Source: Bacteroides sp. (GTDB taxonomy: Bacteria > Bacteroidota > Bacteroidia > Bacteroidales > Bacteroidaceae). Taken from it: DNA of 64,000 nucleotides. Shown piece after piece: positions 63,581 to 64,000 of the stretch (positions are counted from its first letter, which is position 1; each line of letters begins with the position of its first letter). Where the stretch lies: assembly GCA_021201335.1 (NCBI GenBank), contig JAJQFD010000044.1, forward strand, positions 90,456-154,455, given 5' to 3'. The notes below the pieces were generated by a model. It was given only the letters and a program-made list of their open reading frames with translations. It was not told the DNA's origin and did not search any database. A program made the position numbers and the translations under genes.

Positions 63581-64000
63581 ATGAAAAAAATCATCGGAGG
63601 TTTTATCGGAGGATTCCTTCTGTGTTTATCTGCACAAGCCAATTTATTGATTGATGACGCCTTTAAACAAACAACTGGTATTGAGAAGCAAATGAAGAAA
63701 ACTTCTTTCCCGAACAGGATATTCAATATCACAGACTTTGGGGCTAAACCAGAAAATGAAACTGAACCTTGTCATGAGGCCATTAATCAAGCCATCATTG
63801 TCTGTAATCAGAGCGGAGGAGGTATTGTTGTTATTCCAAAAGGAACTTTTTTCACCGGGCCAATAACCTTAAAAAGCAATGTAAATCTTCATTTGGAAGA
63901 AGGAGCTTCCTTAAAATTTTCTACAGATCAAAGTTTATATTATCCTGCTGTCATTACCCGTTGGGAGGGGGTGGACTGTTATAATGCCCGCCCATTAATT
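63581..64000 (+). CDS. GH28 polygalacturonase-family protein (5' part only)
   Basis: The first 140 residues of a secreted GH28 enzyme; the gene runs off the window. MKKIIGGFIGGFLLCLSAQA is the signal peptide. The pectate-lyase-like beta-helix begins RIFNITDFGAKPENETEPCH then EAINQAIIVCNQSGGGIVVI and PKGTFFTGPITLKSNVNLHL, EEGASLKFSTDQSLYYPAV, and TRWEGVDCYNARPLI, all typical of bacterial GH28 exo-polygalacturonases or related rhamno-galacturonan enzymes. The catalytic Asp residues lie further on and are not in view. It suggests the start of a pectin-degrading locus to the right. Confidence 0.88.
   Translation, partial: MKKIIGGFIGGFLLCLSAQANLLIDDAFKQTTGIEKQMKKTSFPNRIFNITDFGAKPENETEPCHEAINQAIIVCNQSGGGIVVIPKGTFFTGPITLKSNVNLHLEEGASLKFSTDQSLYYPAVITRWEGVDCYNARPLI

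Overview
The window comes from a gut-type Bacteroidales genome, most likely Bacteroides. Evidence for this includes tandem SusC/SusD pairs, lipoprotein glycoside hydrolases, TAnnTTTG-type -7 promoter elements, a Nudix-type AraR, and a GLPGLI protein beside an outer-membrane barrel. I cannot name the species from the sequence alone.

Bases 1 to about 29,020 form an L-arabinose / arabinan utilisation locus, all on the + strand and intact. It holds the tail of a LamG-like protein, two SusC/SusD pairs, a GH43 endo-arabinanase-like lipoprotein and a terminator. A second block follows: a mutarotase lipoprotein, a sodium/sugar symporter, AraR, AraD, AraA, AraB, GH127, GH97, GH51 and transketolase. 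Together they bind and import arabino-oligosaccharides, cut them to arabinose, and convert arabinose through ribulose and ribulose-5-phosphate to xylulose-5-phosphate for the pentose phosphate pathway. A small four-helix-bundle gene bounded by inverted repeats sits between araA and araB. A 23-bp-period array of four dyads precedes GH51.

Bases 29,030 to about 57,000 are visibly AT-richer and hold two peptide natural-product (RiPP) loci that converge near 45.3 kb. The + strand locus has a LytTR regulator, a sugar/LanC-like block (UDP-xylose synthase, two-domain glycosyltransferase, LanC-like protein, UDP-galactopyranose mutase), a GG-leader precursor peptide, a GLPGLI protein, a radical SAM/SPASM enzyme, an outer-membrane barrel, a second radical-SAM-like protein, a C39 peptidase ABC exporter and an HlyD adaptor. 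The - strand locus is one long operon. It runs from a DUF3244-like secreted protein through a small HTH protein, a GT1-like glycosyltransferase, a C39 ABC exporter and HlyD to two precursor peptides. Each precursor is followed by its own radical SAM/SPASM enzyme. A degenerate stand-alone C39-like protein and an outer-membrane receptor complete the operon. The two precursors differ overall but share a CGxxCxxG[GC]Vxx K-type core, which makes this the best candidate for an undescribed system. An IS remnant and an inverted-repeat element lie between the loci.

Bases 57,000 to 64,000 hold a TPR/HTH membrane regulator, a two-gene outer-membrane module (OmpA/TPR lipoprotein and DUF3575-like protein) and the start of a GH28 polygalacturonase.

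Six genes between 33.6 and 62.9 kb are broken by single-base-scale length changes in or near homopolymers, and one (UDP-xylose synthase) by a nonsense codon, while about 25 kb of coding sequence in the first region is intact. This may be decay, phase variation or sequencing error, and must be settled before the breaks are interpreted.
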